Both the position numbers and the translations under genes were made by a program. From an uncultured beta proteobacterium (GTDB lineage Bacteria; Pseudomonadota; Gammaproteobacteria; Burkholderiales; Burkholderiaceae_C): DNA of 64,000 bases. A model generated the notes under the pieces. That model saw only the letters and a list, made by a program, of their open reading frames with translations. It had not been told where the DNA came from and searched no databases. Positions 29,660 through 38,893 of this stretch are shown piece after piece. The stretch's first letter is position 1. Every line of letters begins with the position of its first letter. The DNA is taken from contig CAIVHU010000128.1 in assembly GCA_903905735.1 (NCBI GenBank), positions 62,001-126,000 on the forward strand, given 5' to 3'.

Positions 29660-30901
29660 TCAGAACAGCTCGATCTTGGGCCGATCATCGACAGGCGCGG
29701 CTGCGGCACCGACCACATCCGTGTGGGTGTCGCGCTGGCTTTGCATCACATAGCTGGAAACCTGGTCATCCAGGCGCTGGCGCAGTGTGACCATGGCTTG
29801 CGGGTCCCAGGCTTTATCCACCAATTGGTCGGCCATGTTTTGCAGGTGGGCATTGAGCTCTTCTTGCGCTTTTTGCACCTGCTCAACCCGCTGGCGGGTC
29901 ACGTCCTGAAACTGGATTTGCCCCAGCGCGTCAGTTAGGCGCATCACGATGTCCTGATGTCCGGCCTTGACACCTTCGATGATCTCCAGCAAGCTGCTCG
30001 ACGCGGCCGAGAACCGGTGCTGCATGTCGTCCACATCGGAAATCACCTGGCGCATGTTGCCTGTAGCCGAGTTTCTGTCGTCCACTTCGGTGGCGTTGCG
30101 AAGCTCTTCGTCAATGCCTTCAGTGGCAGTCTTGATCTTGAGCGAAATACTCACCGCTGCCCCGGCGGTACGGTTTGACAACTCGCGGATTTCTGCTGCC
30201 AGCACCGCAAAACCGCGCCCGGCATCACCGGCACGGGCCGCCTCCACCGCCGCATTGATGGCCAAAATGTTGGTTTGCTTGGCCACTTGCGAAATATCGG
30301 CCACCAGGGTCGTCAGGCTCTTGACCTCTTGCAGCCGTTTGATGCGTCCGAGGTTGATCTCGATATCTTGGTGCTGCTTGTCCACAAACATTTGCAGGAT
30401 CTGCCCCAGTTGCTTGTCCACCATGACCTTTTCCTTGAGCGCCGTGGCCAGTTCGTTGCCGCTCTCTTCAGACGCATTGATGCGCTGCAATTGCTGGTTG
30501 GAGACCTGGTGGATGGCACCGAGCGATTCAATCAGCGCCATCACCCCTCTCTCGGTCTCTTGCACTGCCCCATCCAATTGCTTGCTCATCACATCCAGAT
30601 AGGGCGAGACTTCACGCACTTCGGCCACCACCTGCTCGCGCGGCATGTGTTTTTCCAGCATCAGCCACTCGTCGTCAAAGGCTGTTTTATGTGCCAGGTA
30701 CTTGAAAAACAGCGCCACCAAGGACGTGCCTGCAAACGCGATGAAAAGCAGCACCGTCACTTGCCAATGAAAACTCACACCCATGGCTGGCATGACTGTC
30801 TCATGCAGCCACTCGGAGATTGCCACTAGCACAGTCGATGTCACAATGATGGCCGCCACGCCAATCAACGACGGAAAAGGTCTAGGGTGTGACTTCAACA
30901 T
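29660..30901 (-). CDS. Small two-TM chemoreceptor-like protein without periplasmic sensor
   Basis: 413 residues from the second of two adjacent ATGs (GGAGG is five bases away). TM helices at about 12-30 and 48-68 are separated by only ~17 residues, so there is no ligand domain outside. The signalling tip [19 protein letters not shown] is at about 208-228. After the coiled coil there is [12 protein letters not shown], similar to the CheZ-like QD motif, and the protein ends PKIELF. Same place in the operon as a second receptor in the Vibrio cholerae cytoplasmic-array cluster. It may anchor or feed the array at the membrane. Confidence 0.88.
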   Translation of the reverse strand: MLKSHPRPFPSLIGVAAIIVTSTVLVAISEWLHETVMPAMGVSFHWQVTVLLFIAFAGTSLVALFFKYLAHKTAFDDEWLMLEKHMPREQVVAEVREVSPYLDVMSKQLDGAVQETERGVMALIESLGAIHQVSNQQLQRINASEESGNELATALKEKVMVDKQLGQILQMFVDKQHQDIEINLGRIKRLQEVKSLTTLVADISQVAKQTNILAINAAVEAARAGDAGRGFAVLAAEIRELSNRTAGAAVSISLKIKTATEGIDEELRNATEVDDRNSATGNMRQVISDVDDMQHRFSAASSSLLEIIEGVKAGHQDIVMRLTDALGQIQFQDVTRQRVEQVQKAQEELNAHLQNMADQLVDKAWDPQAMVTLRQRLDDQVSSYVMQSQRDTHTDVVGAAAAPVDDRPKIELF

Positions 30902-30937
30902 CATCGCCTCCGAAACGTGCTTTTCTCGCCGACCACC

Positions 30938-31312
30938 TCAAGCTCCCGGTACGACCTGTTTGATCACCTTGACCAGATCGGTCCCTGACACTGGTTTAAC
31001 CAGCCAGCCCGTGGCACCGAGCTTTTTGCCCTCGTCGCGCTTTTTCGAGTCGCTCTCGGTGGTCAGCGTCAGGATCGGCACAAAGCGGTAGCCTGGCAGC
31101 GCCTTGACGTTTTTGATGAGTTCGAGACCACCCATGTTGGGCATGTTGATGTCGGTGATGATCAGGTCCGGTTTCAGCCCGGCCTTGAGCTTGATCATCG
31201 CCTGCACCCCATCAGAAGCGGTTTGCACCTTAAAACCGTTCATCTCCAGGCTCGATTTGACGCTCATGGTCATGGTGGGCGAATCGTCCACGATCAAAAT
31301 GGTTTTTGCCAT
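30938..31312 (-). CDS. CheY-like response regulator
   Basis: 124 residues, receiver domain only. Acidic pocket ILIVDDSPT, phospho-acceptor Asp in IITDINMPNM, switch Thr in TLTTES, and Lys in WLVKPVS. Without an output domain it must act by protein contact. It lies between the small receptor and the STAS gene, apart from the second receiver gene beyond cheA, so the two may divide signal output and phosphate-sink roles. Confidence 0.93.
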   Translation of the reverse strand: MAKTILIVDDSPTMTMSVKSSLEMNGFKVQTASDGVQAMIKLKAGLKPDLIITDINMPNMGGLELIKNVKALPGYRFVPILTLTTESDSKKRDEGKKLGATGWLVKPVSGTDLVKVIKQVVPGA

Positions 31313-31326
31313 ACAAGACTACTTTC

Positions 31327-31572
31327 TCAAGAATGATGGGATACCAACACGGGTTTGAGCCATTCTGCCAGCCCGGCATCCTGGGGCCAGGCACTCACTG
31401 CCACACCAGCGGCCATCAGCACCTGGATATTGGCCGGGTGAATGTGCGTGCAAGCCGCCAGATCGACCTTCGCGGCGGGTTTGTCTTGCAGCCATTCCAG
31501 CAATTTCTCAGCATCTTCCACCCCCACAGTGTCGCTGAGCACCGCCAGCTTTTTGCGAAATTCCATGGCCAT
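31327..31572 (-). CDS. Small STAS-like protein of chemosensory operon
   Basis: 81 residues from ATG 31572; a GTG one codon earlier is also possible, both served by AAGGAGA. The fold signature AKVDLAACTHIHPANIQVLM resembles anti-anti-sigma STAS domains, but the phosphorylatable Ser of SpoIIAA is absent: the corresponding loop reads HIHPANIQ. It overlaps the cheA stop. A scaffold or binding function within the array is more likely than sigma-factor control. Confidence 0.75.
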   Translation of the reverse strand: MAMEFRKKLAVLSDTVGVEDAEKLLEWLQDKPAAKVDLAACTHIHPANIQVLMAAGVAVSAWPQDAGLAEWLKPVLVSHHS

Positions 31573-34340
31573 CACAATATCTCCTTGAGGTTGAGCACCA
31601 TCAGCACCGATCCGTCGCCCATCAGCGCCGAGCCCGAATAGGCCCGCAAACTGCTGAGCACGCCTAGCAGCGGCTTCAGGATGATGTCGGCCGTGCCATG
31701 GAATTCGTCCACCAGCAGCCCCACGTTTTCTTCGCCCACCCGCACCACCAGCACCGCCAATTCACCCTCGTCGTTGGTCAAGGGCGGGGCGGCCAGGCTT
31801 AGCAAGGCGTTGAGCGACAGCAACGGCACAATGCGACCGCGCAGCACGGTGGCCTGGCGTTGCTTGATCAGCCGCACTGCGTTGCCGGGCACGCGCACAG
31901 TTTCCACCACCATGTCCATCGGCACACCGAACATCTGGCCGTTCGACGCAACCGTCATCACATTGGTCACTGCCATGGACAGCGGCAGGGACAGCCGCAG
32001 CGTCGTGCCCTGCCCTTTGACGCTGGCCAGCGCGATGCTGCCATTGACGCGCTCCACCGCTGTGCGCACCACGTCCATGCCAACGCCCCGGCCCGACAGG
32101 TCTGACACCACTTCGGCGGTGGAAAAACCTGCTGCAAACACCAGGTTGATGGCTTCCTGGTCGCTGATGCGATCCAGCGTGGCCTCGTCAATCAGGCCCT
32201 TCTGGTAGGCCTTTTGCTTGATGACTTCCGGGTCAATGCCTTTGCCATCGTCGCTGATTTCAATCACCACCCGGTCAGATTCCTGCTTTGCTACTATTTT
32301 CAGTGTGCCTACCGCAGGTTTACCAAGGGCTACACGCACATCTGGCATCTCAAGCCCGTGGTCCAGACTGTTGCGCACAATGTGCACCAGCGGGTCGCCC
32401 AGCGATTCGATGATGTTTTTGTCGGCAGCGGTTTCCTGGCCTTCAAGCACCAGGTTGACTTCTTTGCCCAGCTTGCGCGAGGTGTCGCGCACCAGGCGCG
32501 GAAAACGCTGAAACACAAACGACACCGGCATCATGCGCACCTGCATGATGGCATCCTGCATTTCTTCGGAAATTCGGTTGATGACGGCGTACTGCGCCTT
32601 GATCTCGCGCGACAGCTCACGCACGCCAAACACGTTTTCAGCCCGGCTGGCCAAATAGGGGATGGCATTTTTGGCCACCACCATTTCACCAATCAGGTTC
32701 ATCAGCCGGTCCACCTTGACCTGATCAACCTTGAGCGTTTTGGCGCTGTTGGCATCATCGGCACGGCGGTTCATGCGCATCTCAAATTCAGGCGGCTCAA
32801 CCGGTGTCGCTGCGTCTTTGGCTGGCTCGGTCACCTGGGCCGTTTCAGTCGCAGCGGGCTGCACCGCATCAATGGCAGATGCAACGGCACTGGGTTGGGT
32901 CAGCCCGACACCTGCCGGAAAAGCCAGCGCAAGCCACTGAGCCAGCGGCGCGGCGCTGCTGGACTGCAGCGCTTGTGCCGCAGCGGCGTTGAGTGTCACT
33001 TCTTCCGCTAAGCGGCCACAGGCGCGCAAACACCCCAGCAGCGATGCCGCCGCCGCCTTGATGCGCCCAGTCAGCCAGGCGGCATCATCGGGCAAAGCCA
33101 AAATTTCACGCTGCACCGCCAGCACATCGGCAATGGCTTGCGCTTGCACGCTAGCGGGTGCGTCTGCCACGGGTGCCATGGCCGACTCCTGCGCCGCTGT
33201 TGCTGTCACAGATCGTAGGGTTGCTACATTAATAGTAGCTTTCTGCGAAGCATCTGTAAGGGCTAGAGCCCAATTTGGCACGATAAGGGTGCGCAGCGAC
33301 TCAATCAAGGTGCGCAGTGCCACCAGGTCAACCTGTGGTGCCTCCAGCAAGGCCGAGATCCAGCGCAAGTCTGACGACAGCCACAGTGCGCTGTTGGACA
33401 GCTCCAGCATGCTGCGCACCGCACGGCGCAGGCCGGTGAGGTCATGGCGCTCCAGAAAGCCCAGCGCGTCGGCCACAAAGTCGTCATAGACCGGGCCGCC
33501 ATTCGGGTCGCCTTGCGGCAGTGCCAGGGCCAGCGGTGGCACCGCCAGAATCTGGACCTGATCGGGCACATAGCGGTAGTGTTGCTCAATGTCGGCTCGG
33601 GAGGCGGCGGACAACACGTCAAAGTCAAGCATGCAGCGGTAGGCATCCAGCTCGGCCAGCTTGGGCCAGGGCGCGCGTGCCGCCATGCCACCCCACAGCA
33701 AGCCGGGGGTCAGTTTGGCCTGATGCAGCGGGTCTTCGCCCTGAAAAAAGCACTCCTCAGACGGCTGGTAATGCACCCAGAACAAGGGCGTGCCACTTTG
33801 GGCTGCTTGCCACGCGGCCAGGCGAATGTGTTCGGGGATGCGGGCCAGTGCGGTCGGGTCGGTTTGCAGCGGCTGAACTTCAGCAGGATCACCCTCAACC
33901 TTGTCCTCTGCCAGGGGCGGCGCGGGAAGCTCACTGGCGCTGTGGCTGGTGTCATTGGCGCCAATCAAGGCGCGCAGGCTGCGGGCCAGCGCGGCGGCAT
34001 CGGTGACCATGCCTGCGGGCATGGGGCGCTCAGCCTCAATGTCATCGCAGAGCATGCCGACAAAGTCCATGGCATCGAGCAGGCGGTCGGCCAGCGCTTG
34101 CGAATAATGAACACGGCCGTTGCGCACCGCGTCCATCAGGTCTTCGCCGGCGTGCAACACCCGCGTCATCTCGGGAAATTCGAACAAGCCGCTGTTGCCC
34201 TTGAGGGTGTGCACCACGCGAAACAACTGCGTCATCAGATCCTGGTCATCGGGCGCGTCTTCAAGTTGCATCAGCTTTTCGCCAATGCCTTGCAGCGCCT
34301 CACGCGACTCGCTTAAAAACTGCTCCAGCAAGGCATTCAT
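31572..34340 (-). CDS. cheA: Chemotaxis histidine kinase CheA
   Basis: 922 residues. P1/HPt at 1-105 with phospho-acceptor His44 in VVHTLKGNSGLF. P3 dimerisation from 535, P4 kinase with N box HIVRNSLDHG, G1 SDDGKGID and G2 GRGVGMDVV (about 600-790), and P5 CheW-like to the end (GQMFGVPMDMVVETVRV). The ~430 residues between P1 and P3 do not look like the usual P2; part of it (about residues 355-375, PNWALALTDASQKATINVAT) is encoded by a dispersed-element copy. Overlaps the upstream cheY by four bases and the downstream STAS gene by one. Confidence 0.96.
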   Translation of the reverse strand: MNALLEQFLSESREALQGIGEKLMQLEDAPDDQDLMTQLFRVVHTLKGNSGLFEFPEMTRVLHAGEDLMDAVRNGRVHYSQALADRLLDAMDFVGMLCDDIEAERPMPAGMVTDAAALARSLRALIGANDTSHSASELPAPPLAEDKVEGDPAEVQPLQTDPTALARIPEHIRLAAWQAAQSGTPLFWVHYQPSEECFFQGEDPLHQAKLTPGLLWGGMAARAPWPKLAELDAYRCMLDFDVLSAASRADIEQHYRYVPDQVQILAVPPLALALPQGDPNGGPVYDDFVADALGFLERHDLTGLRRAVRSMLELSNSALWLSSDLRWISALLEAPQVDLVALRTLIESLRTLIVPNWALALTDASQKATINVATLRSVTATAAQESAMAPVADAPASVQAQAIADVLAVQREILALPDDAAWLTGRIKAAAASLLGCLRACGRLAEEVTLNAAAAQALQSSSAAPLAQWLALAFPAGVGLTQPSAVASAIDAVQPAATETAQVTEPAKDAATPVEPPEFEMRMNRRADDANSAKTLKVDQVKVDRLMNLIGEMVVAKNAIPYLASRAENVFGVRELSREIKAQYAVINRISEEMQDAIMQVRMMPVSFVFQRFPRLVRDTSRKLGKEVNLVLEGQETAADKNIIESLGDPLVHIVRNSLDHGLEMPDVRVALGKPAVGTLKIVAKQESDRVVIEISDDGKGIDPEVIKQKAYQKGLIDEATLDRISDQEAINLVFAAGFSTAEVVSDLSGRGVGMDVVRTAVERVNGSIALASVKGQGTTLRLSLPLSMAVTNVMTVASNGQMFGVPMDMVVETVRVPGNAVRLIKQRQATVLRGRIVPLLSLNALLSLAAPPLTNDEGELAVLVVRVGEENVGLLVDEFHGTADIILKPLLGVLSSLRAYSGSALMGDGSVLMVLNLKEIL
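33221..33278 (+). repeat. Dispersed element copy inside cheA
   Basis: TTGCTACATTAATAGTAGCT, TTCTGCGAAGCATCTGTAAG, GGCTAGAGCCCAATTTGG: a near-complete copy, antisense to cheA and in the same reading frame as the copy in nadE. It sits in the poorly conserved region between P1 and P3. Confidence 0.88.
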
Positions 34341-34708
34341 GGTGTCATGTCTCCCAGCAGCAGGGCAATGGGGGCCAGCAGTTGCTCTGGCTGCATCGGC
34401 TTGACCATGTACAAATTGGCTCCGGCGGCATAGGCGCGCTGGCGGTCAGCCTTGGAGGCCTCGGTGGAAATCATGATGGCAGGGGCCTGTGCCACGTCCT
34501 GGCTGCGGAGCTCGCGCAAAAAGCCATAACCGTCCAGCTTGGGCATGTTGACATCCACAAGATAGAGGTCATACGGGGTTTGCAGGGCTTTCTCTAGTGC
34601 TTCCAGGCCGTTGATAGCCTCATCGACCGCATAGCCTGCCGCCTGCAAGATATTGCGGTGGTACATCCGCACCGTGGCCGCGTCGTCAATGATCAATATC
34701 CGTTTCAT
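34337..34708 (-). CDS. CheY-like response regulator
   Basis: 123 residues from the ATG at 34708 (GGAGTG upstream). Receiver domain: ILIIDDAATVRMYH, Asp in YLVDVNMPKLDG, Ser/Thr in MISTEAS, Lys in YMVKPMQP. Lies between cheR and cheA; its stop overlaps the cheA start. Confidence 0.93.
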   Translation of the reverse strand: MKRILIIDDAATVRMYHRNILQAAGYAVDEAINGLEALEKALQTPYDLYLVDVNMPKLDGYGFLRELRSQDVAQAPAIMISTEASKADRQRAYAAGANLYMVKPMQPEQLLAPIALLLGDMTP

Positions 34709-34713
34709 TGTTA

Positions 34714-35550
34714 TCACTCCGTAGGCTTTTGATAGACGATGGCTTCGGGAAACTTGACCACCTTGTAAAGCGACGAGATGCGGCTCATGGATTCGGAGTG
34801 CCCCAGGCAAATAAAGCCACCGGGCTTGAGTGCATCGTAAAAGGTCTCGGCAGCAGTCTTGCGCGACAGGTCGTCAAAGTAAATCAGCAGGTTGCGGCAA
34901 AACACCACGTCAAAGTTGCGGTAAGGCCGGGTGTCGGCGGGCTCTGACAGGTTGACACGGGTGAACTCGACGGCGCTGCGCAGATCGTCGCTGATCTGAT
35001 GCCCGTCATGTGTTTTGCGAAAGTATTTTTGCAGATAGGCCAGCGGCAACTGCGCCACCGAGCGGTCTGAGTACAGGCCGCGTTTGGCCTGCGCCAGAAT
35101 CGTGGTGTCAATGTCGGAGGCGATGATTTCAACGTCGTAGTGATGGATGTCGGCCCAGCGCTCCAGCAGGTAGATGGCGATCGAATACGGTTCTTCGCCA
35201 GAGGACGAGGGCAACACCCAGATGCGCAATGTGGTCTGGTCGCGCTTGCGCGCCACCAGGTGCGGCAAGATGGAGTTGACCAGGCACTTGAACTGGTACT
35301 CTTCCCGGAAGAAATAGGTCTCGTTGACCGTCATCAGATTCGTTAATAACTGCAGCTCTTCCCCGGAGGCCTGAAACCGCAGCATGGTGAAGTAGCTTCT
35401 GAACGCCGCGTTGTCGGTGGCTTCCATGCGTTCCAGCAGGCGCTTGTCAACAAAATACCGCTTGGACGGCTCAAACTGAATGCCCGTCTTGCGATAGAAA
35501 TACTCCCGGAACTTGTGGAAGTCTTCTTCCGAGATGCTGGGGGCGGGCAT
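34714..35550 (-). CDS. cheR: Chemoreceptor glutamate methyltransferase CheR
   Basis: 278 residues. The N-terminal all-alpha domain is followed by a SAM-dependent methyltransferase domain with RIWVLPSSSGEEPYSIA (motif I; the more common form is W-x-A-x-C-S-x-G-E-E-P) and FDVVFCRNLLIYFD near residue 215. It methylates receptor Glu residues using SAM. Replacement of the usual Ala-x-Cys by Leu-Pro-Ser in motif I is notable but the GEEPYS core is intact. Confidence 0.95.
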   Translation of the reverse strand: MPAPSISEEDFHKFREYFYRKTGIQFEPSKRYFVDKRLLERMEATDNAAFRSYFTMLRFQASGEELQLLTNLMTVNETYFFREEYQFKCLVNSILPHLVARKRDQTTLRIWVLPSSSGEEPYSIAIYLLERWADIHHYDVEIIASDIDTTILAQAKRGLYSDRSVAQLPLAYLQKYFRKTHDGHQISDDLRSAVEFTRVNLSEPADTRPYRNFDVVFCRNLLIYFDDLSRKTAAETFYDALKPGGFICLGHSESMSRISSLYKVVKFPEAIVYQKPTE

Positions 35551-35558
35551 AAAAAGGG

Positions 35559-36182
35559 TCAGTCTTCCTGAATGCGTTTGATCGCCAGATCAGCAGCAAA
35601 CGCAATGTAGGCCTGGTCGGCAAAGCGGGCTTTGAGTTGCTGCAATGAGGTCAGCGCCGCGCTTGAGCCCACCTCGCCGAGCAAGTCAACTGCCGTCGCG
35701 CAGACGTTGATGTGCGGATCGCGCTCAATCACCTCACGCAGCCAGAGTTCCACATCCGGGTGTTTGAGCGATTCCAGAATGTTGACCGCAAAAATGCGCA
35801 TGTCGCTGTCAGGGTCAGCCAGCAGTTCACGCATGATGGGCGCCACCGCATCGGGCAAGAGCTTCATGGCCTCAATGGCCTCGTTGCGCAAGGCCGCATC
35901 TTCACTGCGCATGCACTGCACCAAGCCGGTCACAGCGGTGCTGTCGCCCAGCCGTGTCAGCGTGGTCAAAATCACCTCGCGCACAGCCGCATCAGATTCC
36001 CGTGCAAGGCGTGCCACCAGCACGGCTGAGCTGCCCGGGCAGTCGGCCAGGTCGCGCGCGGCCCAGCGCCGCACCTCGGCACTGGCATCGTCCAGACTCC
36101 GTGCCAGGTTGTCGCAATCCCGCTCTTGCTTGCGCGAAACACGCTCAGTGCGCTCGCTGGGGGTGCTTCTGATCAACGCCAT
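35559..36182 (-). CDS. HEAT-repeat protein of chemosensory operon
   Basis: 207 residues from the ATG at 36182 (AGAAGGA upstream). It consists of about five helical-pair repeats with the pattern D-x-x-x-x-VR-x-x-A, e.g. DASAEVRRWAARDLADC, SDAAVREVILTTLTRLGD, EDAALRNEAIEAMKLLPD, PDSDMRIFAVNILESLKHP. HEAT repeats are protein-binding scaffolds. Position between cheR and cheB suggests an adaptor for methylation enzymes or array packing; no catalytic motif is visible. Confidence 0.88.
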   Translation of the reverse strand: MALIRSTPSERTERVSRKQERDCDNLARSLDDASAEVRRWAARDLADCPGSSAVLVARLARESDAAVREVILTTLTRLGDSTAVTGLVQCMRSEDAALRNEAIEAMKLLPDAVAPIMRELLADPDSDMRIFAVNILESLKHPDVELWLREVIERDPHINVCATAVDLLGEVGSSAALTSLQQLKARFADQAYIAFAADLAIKRIQED

Positions 36183-36195
36183 GTCGAGTCCTTCT

Positions 36196-37299
36196 TTAGC
36201 GGCTGGCCCAGGCCTTGACCTGGTTGGCCACCTTGTCCAGCGGCAACACCATCGAGGCACCACCGCGTTCAATCAATTCGGCTGGCATGCCAAATACAAC
36301 GGCAGTCTCCTCGGCCTCTGCAATCGTGCGGCCACCGGCTTTTTTTATGGCGGTAAAACCATCGGCACCATCGTAGCCCATGCCGGTCAGCATCACGGCC
36401 ACGATCTGGCTGGGTTTGACGTGTTCCTGCGCACTGCGCGCCAGCAGCTCAACCGACGGGTGCCACAGATGCTCGGCCGATTCGGGCTTGGGCAGCACCG
36501 TCAGCACACCCGCACGGCGCGTCAGCACCATGTCGGCACCACCTTTTCCGATGTAGATAGTTCCAGTCTGGACCGACATGGGGTGCGCTGCCTCCACCAC
36601 GTTCAGCTCGCACAAGCCGTTAAGCCGGGCTGAAAACGGTCCGGTAAAACTGCCCGGCATATGCTGCGCCACCACCACCGGCCACGGGAAATTGGCTGGC
36701 AAGGCCGGTAGCACCTGTTCGAGTGCGCGCGGGCCGCCGGTCGATACGCCAATGATCAACAGCCCCTCGGCGCTCGACATCGGGGTCGATGCCGTGCTGC
36801 GCTGTGCGGTCTCACGCTCATCAATCAGCCGCTGGCGCAAACCCTGGGTCGACGCTGCGGGCTTGTTCGCTGGGTTAACTGGCGGTGCCGCGCGCCGCTT
36901 GCCGAGTTTGGCACGGGCGGCGGCGCGCACCTTGGCCAGCAAATCGGGTTTCACCTGATCAAGCGTGAGCGAAATGGTGCCGCCGGGCTTGGCCACGTAG
37001 TCCACTGCACCCAGATTGAGCGCCTCAAAGGTGGCCAGGGCGCCTTTTTCCGTCAGCGACGACACCATCACCACCGGAACCGGCCGCTCGGCCATGATCA
37101 GTGACAGGGCCGTGATGCCATCCATCTCCGGCATGTTGATGTCAAGCGTCACCACATCCGGGCAAAAAAGGCGGTTTTCATCGACCGCCTCCTGGCCGTT
37201 TCTGGCCTGACGAATCTCGAAATCGCCCTCGGCCTGGAACAACAGCGTGAGCTGGCGGCGCATCAGCGCCGAGTCGTCAACAATCAGCAGTTTGATCAT
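36196..37299 (-). CDS. cheB: Chemoreceptor glutamate methylesterase/deamidase CheB
   Basis: 367 residues. Receiver domain 1-120 with Asp in VVTLDINMPEMDG, linker, then methylesterase domain with the catalytic Ser in GVSTGGPRAL, His in AQHMPGSF and Asp in MLTGMGYDGADG. It removes methyl groups and deamidates receptors when phosphorylated by CheA. 13 bp upstream of the HEAT gene. Confidence 0.96.
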   Translation of the reverse strand: MIKLLIVDDSALMRRQLTLLFQAEGDFEIRQARNGQEAVDENRLFCPDVVTLDINMPEMDGITALSLIMAERPVPVVMVSSLTEKGALATFEALNLGAVDYVAKPGGTISLTLDQVKPDLLAKVRAAARAKLGKRRAAPPVNPANKPAASTQGLRQRLIDERETAQRSTASTPMSSAEGLLIIGVSTGGPRALEQVLPALPANFPWPVVVAQHMPGSFTGPFSARLNGLCELNVVEAAHPMSVQTGTIYIGKGGADMVLTRRAGVLTVLPKPESAEHLWHPSVELLARSAQEHVKPSQIVAVMLTGMGYDGADGFTAIKKAGGRTIAEAEETAVVFGMPAELIERGGASMVLPLDKVANQVKAWASR

Positions 37300-37320
37300 G
37301 ATGCGTCCAGAGGCGGCCTC

Positions 37321-38877
37321 TCAAGCCGTCAGTGCAGCCATGCCCGATAACTCACCTTCACCGAGTAAATGGCTTGGGTCAATCAACTGCAGCATGCGTT
37401 TTTGTTTCTCCAGGTTGGCCATGCGCGCCAGCAAAGTCGATTGTTCGGCGGACAGGCAAGGTGCAGGCTCAATGGCCTGCCGTGGCACTTTCAGCACCTC
37501 GGCGACCGCATCAACAATAAAGCCGGTTCGCACCCCACGAATCAAAAACACCACAATGCGCTGCCCGTCGTTGCGCTCAATCGTTGGCAGCCCGAGGCGC
37601 CGGCGCAGGTCCACCACCGGCAGCACACTGCCTCGCAGGTTGATGACACCTTCCACTGAAGCAGGGGCTTTGGGCACATGGGTGAGTTTTTCGGGCACCC
37701 TCACGATCTCCTGCACGCTGTCAATCGGTACACCAAACTCTTCAGCGCCCAATCGGAAAACCACCACCTGTTCATCGTCGCCAGTGCTGTCATGGCTGGT
37801 TCTGACATCGTCTGATGTGTCGGTATTTGCACTCACTTTGGTCAATGCCTCTTTGATCGCCGAGTGGCGGAACAGGTTGTTGGTAGAAATGATCGACACC
37901 AGGCGTTGCCCCTTGTCCAGGCGGCAAATGTCGGTGATGTCGGTCATATCGCCGTCGCGCGCCAGCATCGCGGGCATCACTTCAACGTCGCGGCGAGCCA
38001 CACGCAACACCTCGTTGACGTTGTCCACGACGATGCCGACCGAGGCACCACCAATGGCCACCACCACGATGCGGCTTTGGTCGCTGGCATCCTGCTCGGT
38101 CAGGCCAAACATGCGCCGCAGCGCCACCAGCGGCAACAGCCGGTTGCGCAGCGTCATCACGCCCAGCACGTGCGATTGCGCGTGTGGCACCTGCACAATC
38201 TGTTCCGGGATTTGCACAATTTCTTGAACGTCTTCAATGGCAATGGCGTACTCTTGGCCAGCCACGTCAAAGCTGACCAAGTGCAGCTCGGCATCAACAG
38301 CGCGGCCGCCGTCATCGGTAGCGGCCTGGGCCATGCCTTTGGCAGCCACCGTGCCCTGAGCGCGACTGATGGCGGCAATGTGAGCAAACTCCTGGGCAAT
38401 CAGTTTCTCAAAATTGAGAACCATCACCATGGCATGGCCACCAATATCCTTGATCAGGCCCGACAGCAGTTCGGTATTGACGGTGCCGCTGATGCCCTCC
38501 ACGCCCTCAATCTTGCTGCCTTCCACGCCAACCACACTGGCGACCCGGTCCACCACGAAGCCTAGCGGCTGGCCCAGGTCGATCACTACCGCGCGAGAGG
38601 CATCGTCGGACTCGCGTTCGGCATAACCCAGCGCACGGCGCAGCGACACAATCGGCAGCACCTTGCCACGCAGGTTGGCCAGGCCTTCCAGGGTGGGTGG
38701 TGAGAGTGGCACCCGCACCACACTGGGCACGCGGATGATCTCTTGCACGGGAGTCATCTCCACCGCAAAGACTTCGTCGCCCGCCACGAATGTCACATAC
38801 TGGCGCGTGTCTGACGACTGCGCGATGACTTTGCCATCAGCCGCAGCAGACACCTCAGTTGAAGTTTCGCTTGTCAT
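37321..38877 (-). CDS. Triple-CheW coupling protein
   Basis: 518 residues holding three complete CheW domains: about 25-165, 196-340 and 368-508. Each has the receptor/kinase-binding strand with the key Arg: LANLRGKVLPIV, VMTLRNRLLPLV and VINLRGSVLPVV. CheW normally is a single ~160-residue domain linking receptors to CheA in the hexagonal array; a covalent trimer would fix three sites in place. Linkers of ~30 residues are polar. It is between the double-hairpin receptor and cheB. Confidence 0.94.
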   Translation of the reverse strand: MTSETSTEVSAAADGKVIAQSSDTRQYVTFVAGDEVFAVEMTPVQEIIRVPSVVRVPLSPPTLEGLANLRGKVLPIVSLRRALGYAERESDDASRAVVIDLGQPLGFVVDRVASVVGVEGSKIEGVEGISGTVNTELLSGLIKDIGGHAMVMVLNFEKLIAQEFAHIAAISRAQGTVAAKGMAQAATDDGGRAVDAELHLVSFDVAGQEYAIAIEDVQEIVQIPEQIVQVPHAQSHVLGVMTLRNRLLPLVALRRMFGLTEQDASDQSRIVVVAIGGASVGIVVDNVNEVLRVARRDVEVMPAMLARDGDMTDITDICRLDKGQRLVSIISTNNLFRHSAIKEALTKVSANTDTSDDVRTSHDSTGDDEQVVVFRLGAEEFGVPIDSVQEIVRVPEKLTHVPKAPASVEGVINLRGSVLPVVDLRRRLGLPTIERNDGQRIVVFLIRGVRTGFIVDAVAEVLKVPRQAIEPAPCLSAEQSTLLARMANLEKQKRMLQLIDPSHLLGEGELSGMAALTA

Positions 38878-38893
38878 TTTGATTAGCCCTCAG

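Noticed and set aside
32281-32340. Element-like string in the CheA kinase domain (GCTACTATTTTCAG...AAGGGCTAC)
   Set aside because: The translation GTLKIVAKQ is normal CheA P4 sequence and the match lacks the AGAGGCCAATTT end.
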